Positions 62,584 to 64,000 of a DNA stretch of 64,000 nucleotides are shown here, one piece after another (positions within the stretch are counted from its first letter, which is position 1; every line of letters starts with the position of its first letter). The DNA lies in the NCBI GenBank assembly GCA_035463475.1, contig DATHTE010000072.1, positions 66,472-130,471 on the forward strand, given 5' to 3'. The notes beneath the pieces were generated by a model. It was not told where the DNA came from and searched no databases. It saw only the letters and a list, made by a program, of their open reading frames with translations. Origin of the DNA: JACPDI01 sp035463475 (GTDB lineage: Bacteria; Acidobacteriota; Vicinamibacteria; Vicinamibacterales; 2-12-FULL-66-21). The translations under genes were made by a program, and so were the position numbers.

Positions 62584-64000
62584 CGCCTGACTCCGATCGT
62601 GGTCGTGGCCGTCCGGCCGAAGATCTCCGGTGCGTACATTTCTTCCGCGTGCGCCGGCGCCGTGACAAAGGTGCCGGCGGTGGTGGCGCGCGTGATATAC
62701 GAGAACTCGTGCTCGCCCTCGGCGAGACGCGTCGCGAAGAGCTGCACGCGATCGTCGTGGCGCTCCACGTGATCGAAGCCGCCGCGCTCCCACCAGGTGA
62801 ACCAGGAGCCGCCGGACTCGGCCTGCTCCTGCTCCTCCGCCAGCGCCTGCGCGGTCGTGGCGAACCATGACTCGATCGGCTCCAGGCCCGAGGGGAGCGG
62901 GTCGGTGACCGCAACGTACCGGCGCTCCTTCGGCAGGGCCAACGAAAGCGTCACGCGCACCAAATCGCCCGCCGCGAACGACGTGCCGGCGGAGACCGCC
63001 TCGCCGTCCACGAACTTCTCGTAGCGGCGCTGCACCCGGATGCCCTGATCCATATCCTGCAGGTTCGCGGCGGCGGTGACGTACTGCAGCCGGCTGGAGT
63101 AGAACAGCGTGCCGGTGCCTTCACGGCGGAACGTCAGCTCCTGCGGCGTGCCCCCCTTGATCAGGCGCGCCATCGGGAGCTCCGACGACACCGCCTCCGT
63201 CGAGCGGCCGCGGAACGTATGGTCCGCCAGCTCGCTACGGCCGAGCCGCACGGTGGCGCGGAAGTCCGGCGTCTCGCTCTCGTACGTGCGGTAGTAGGAG
63301 ACGAGCGCCGCCAGCGCCCACGCGTTCTCCTGCGTGTTGTTCCAGCGGCCGTTCTTCCGCGCGCGCACGAGCCACTGCACCATCGCGCGAACCGCCGCGG
63401 CGTCCATGTCGCGGCGGATCATCGTGTCCAGCACGATGGCGGTGGTCCGAACGTTCGAGTTCCAGAACCAGAGCAGGTACGGATCCGCCAGCTCCTCGAC
63501 GTGCGACATCCCGCCTTCGGGCAAAATCGCGTTCGCGATGCGGCGCTGGAGATCGGCGAGGCGCGTGTCGCCGGCGTTGCCCGCGGCGATGGCGTCATAG
63601 AGGTAGGCCAGCGCGAATACCGGCATGCGGTCGCGATAGCGATAGAGTCGCGTGAGGTTCGAGTCCTGGTTGCGGCCCCCGCGGACGAGGACGTTCGCGG
63701 CGAACGACTGCCAGGCCGTATACGCGGGCCACCAGCCTTCGTTCTGTGGCGGCGGATCCGCCATCGCGCTTTCCAGGTACGCGATCGCGCGATCGATCGC
63801 GCCGGCGTCCACCGTGTACTTGACCGCGCGCGCCGCCTGAAGCACGTGCAGCGCGTAGGCCGTCAGATACGCGTTCCCGGGACAATGTCCCTTCCAGAAC
63901 GTGAACGCGCCGTTACCACACTGGAATTCCGGCAGCTCGTCCACGGTCTCTTGAACAATCGGACGGAGCCTGTCGGGCGCGAGCCCGGGCAGCGGGAACG
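62580..64000 (-). CDS. Bacterial alpha-2-macroglobulin, C-terminal part, truncated by the window
   Basis: The frame is open to the right edge, so the start and most of the protein (these are usually 1500-1900 aa) lie outside. The visible 473 residues cover the end of the thioester/complement-like helical domain (LPEFQCGNGAFTFWKG, then ALAALVSYYRTYE) and the receptor-like beta-sandwich domain (ATVRLGRSELADHTFRG to HEFSYITRATTAGTF). The thioester CxEQ itself would be upstream. These lipoproteins trap proteases in the periplasm and are usually paired with PBP1C, as here. Stop overlaps the pbpC start. Confidence 0.88.
   Translation of the reverse strand, partial: FPLPGLAPDRLRPIVQETVDELPEFQCGNGAFTFWKGHCPGNAYLTAYALHVLQAARAVKYTVDAGAIDRAIAYLESAMADPPPQNEGWWPAYTAWQSFAANVLVRGGRNQDSNLTRLYRYRDRMPVFALAYLYDAIAAGNAGDTRLADLQRRIANAILPEGGMSHVEELADPYLLWFWNSNVRTTAIVLDTMIRRDMDAAAVRAMVQWLVRARKNGRWNNTQENAWALAALVSYYRTYESETPDFRATVRLGRSELADHTFRGRSTEAVSSELPMARLIKGGTPQELTFRREGTGTLFYSSRLQYVTAAANLQDMDQGIRVQRRYEKFVDGEAVSAGTSFAAGDLVRVTLSLALPKERRYVAVTDPLPSGLEPIESWFATTAQALAEEQEQAESGGSWFTWWERGGFDHVERHDDRVQLFATRLAEGEHEFSYITRATTAGTFVTAPAHAEEMYAPEIFGRTATTTIGVRR

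Overview
The window is GC-rich, densely coded chromosomal DNA. It suggests an acidobacterium of the Vicinamibacteria type. The main reason is five long MacB/FtsX-type 'orphan' permeases of the ADOP kind (about 800 aa each, no ATPase gene beside them). BlaI/BlaR1 modules, secreted propeller-amidohydrolases, S9 peptidases, BNR-propeller proteins and short TIGHT gene overlaps fit the same group. This placement is inference from gene content; there is no rRNA in the window. No tRNA, rRNA, CRISPR array, intact transposase or prophage was seen, and no gene-free stretch exceeds about 300 bases.

Region 1 (1-3.5 kb): the end of a beta-lactamase-fold serine hydrolase, a ribbon-helix-helix/PIN toxin-antitoxin pair, a ROK sugar kinase and a two-domain rhodanese.

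Region 2 (3.5-14.9 kb) is the highlight: an anaerobic aromatic-degradation operon on the minus strand. In transcription order it reads had, oah, dch, a TetR-type regulator, bcrC, bcrB, bcrA, bcrD. Together these encode an ATP-dependent class I (Thauera-type) benzoyl-CoA reductase plus the three enzymes that take the dienoyl-CoA product through hydration, oxidation and hydrolytic ring opening. Genes overlap by 4 bases or abut. A near-consensus promoter upstream of had carries a perfect 14-bp palindrome in its -35/-10 spacer, a good candidate TetR operator. A DRE-TIM (isopropylmalate/homocitrate synthase-like) enzyme, an SDR dehydrogenase and divergent sufE flank the operon. Benzoate-CoA ligase, ferredoxin and a ferredoxin-reducing enzyme are not in the window.

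Region 3 (15-34 kb): a large secreted propeller-amidohydrolase, a crotonase, three ADOP permeases, a second amidohydrolase, an amidase, and a four-gene operon blaI - blaR1 fused to HEAT repeats - a second HEAT protein - ADOP permease. That operon is preceded by two abutting copies of an 18-bp operator-like dyad.

Region 4 (34-47 kb): mixed small operons and single genes: nucleotidyltransferase-fold protein, PHP phosphoesterase, HicB-like protein, bactofilin, ACT protein, BNR propeller protein, BACON lipoprotein, DUF1028 Ntn-hydrolase, and a membrane MutS-like ATPase.

Region 5 (47-64 kb): two further ADOP permeases followed by a phosphoglycolate-phosphatase-like gene, then a SpoU methyltransferase, an S9 peptidase, a YgjP-like protease/peptidase T/cysteine-cluster operon, thioredoxin 2, exonuclease III, and a penicillin-binding protein 1C gene coupled to an alpha-2-macroglobulin gene.

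Several short repeat families punctuate the window: a 115-bp palindromic element that encodes the tail of an amidohydrolase, a 52-bp palindrome inserted in frame inside pbpC, a dispersed AACCGC..GAGGACGC intergenic repeat, and a CAGGGTT tandem repeat.
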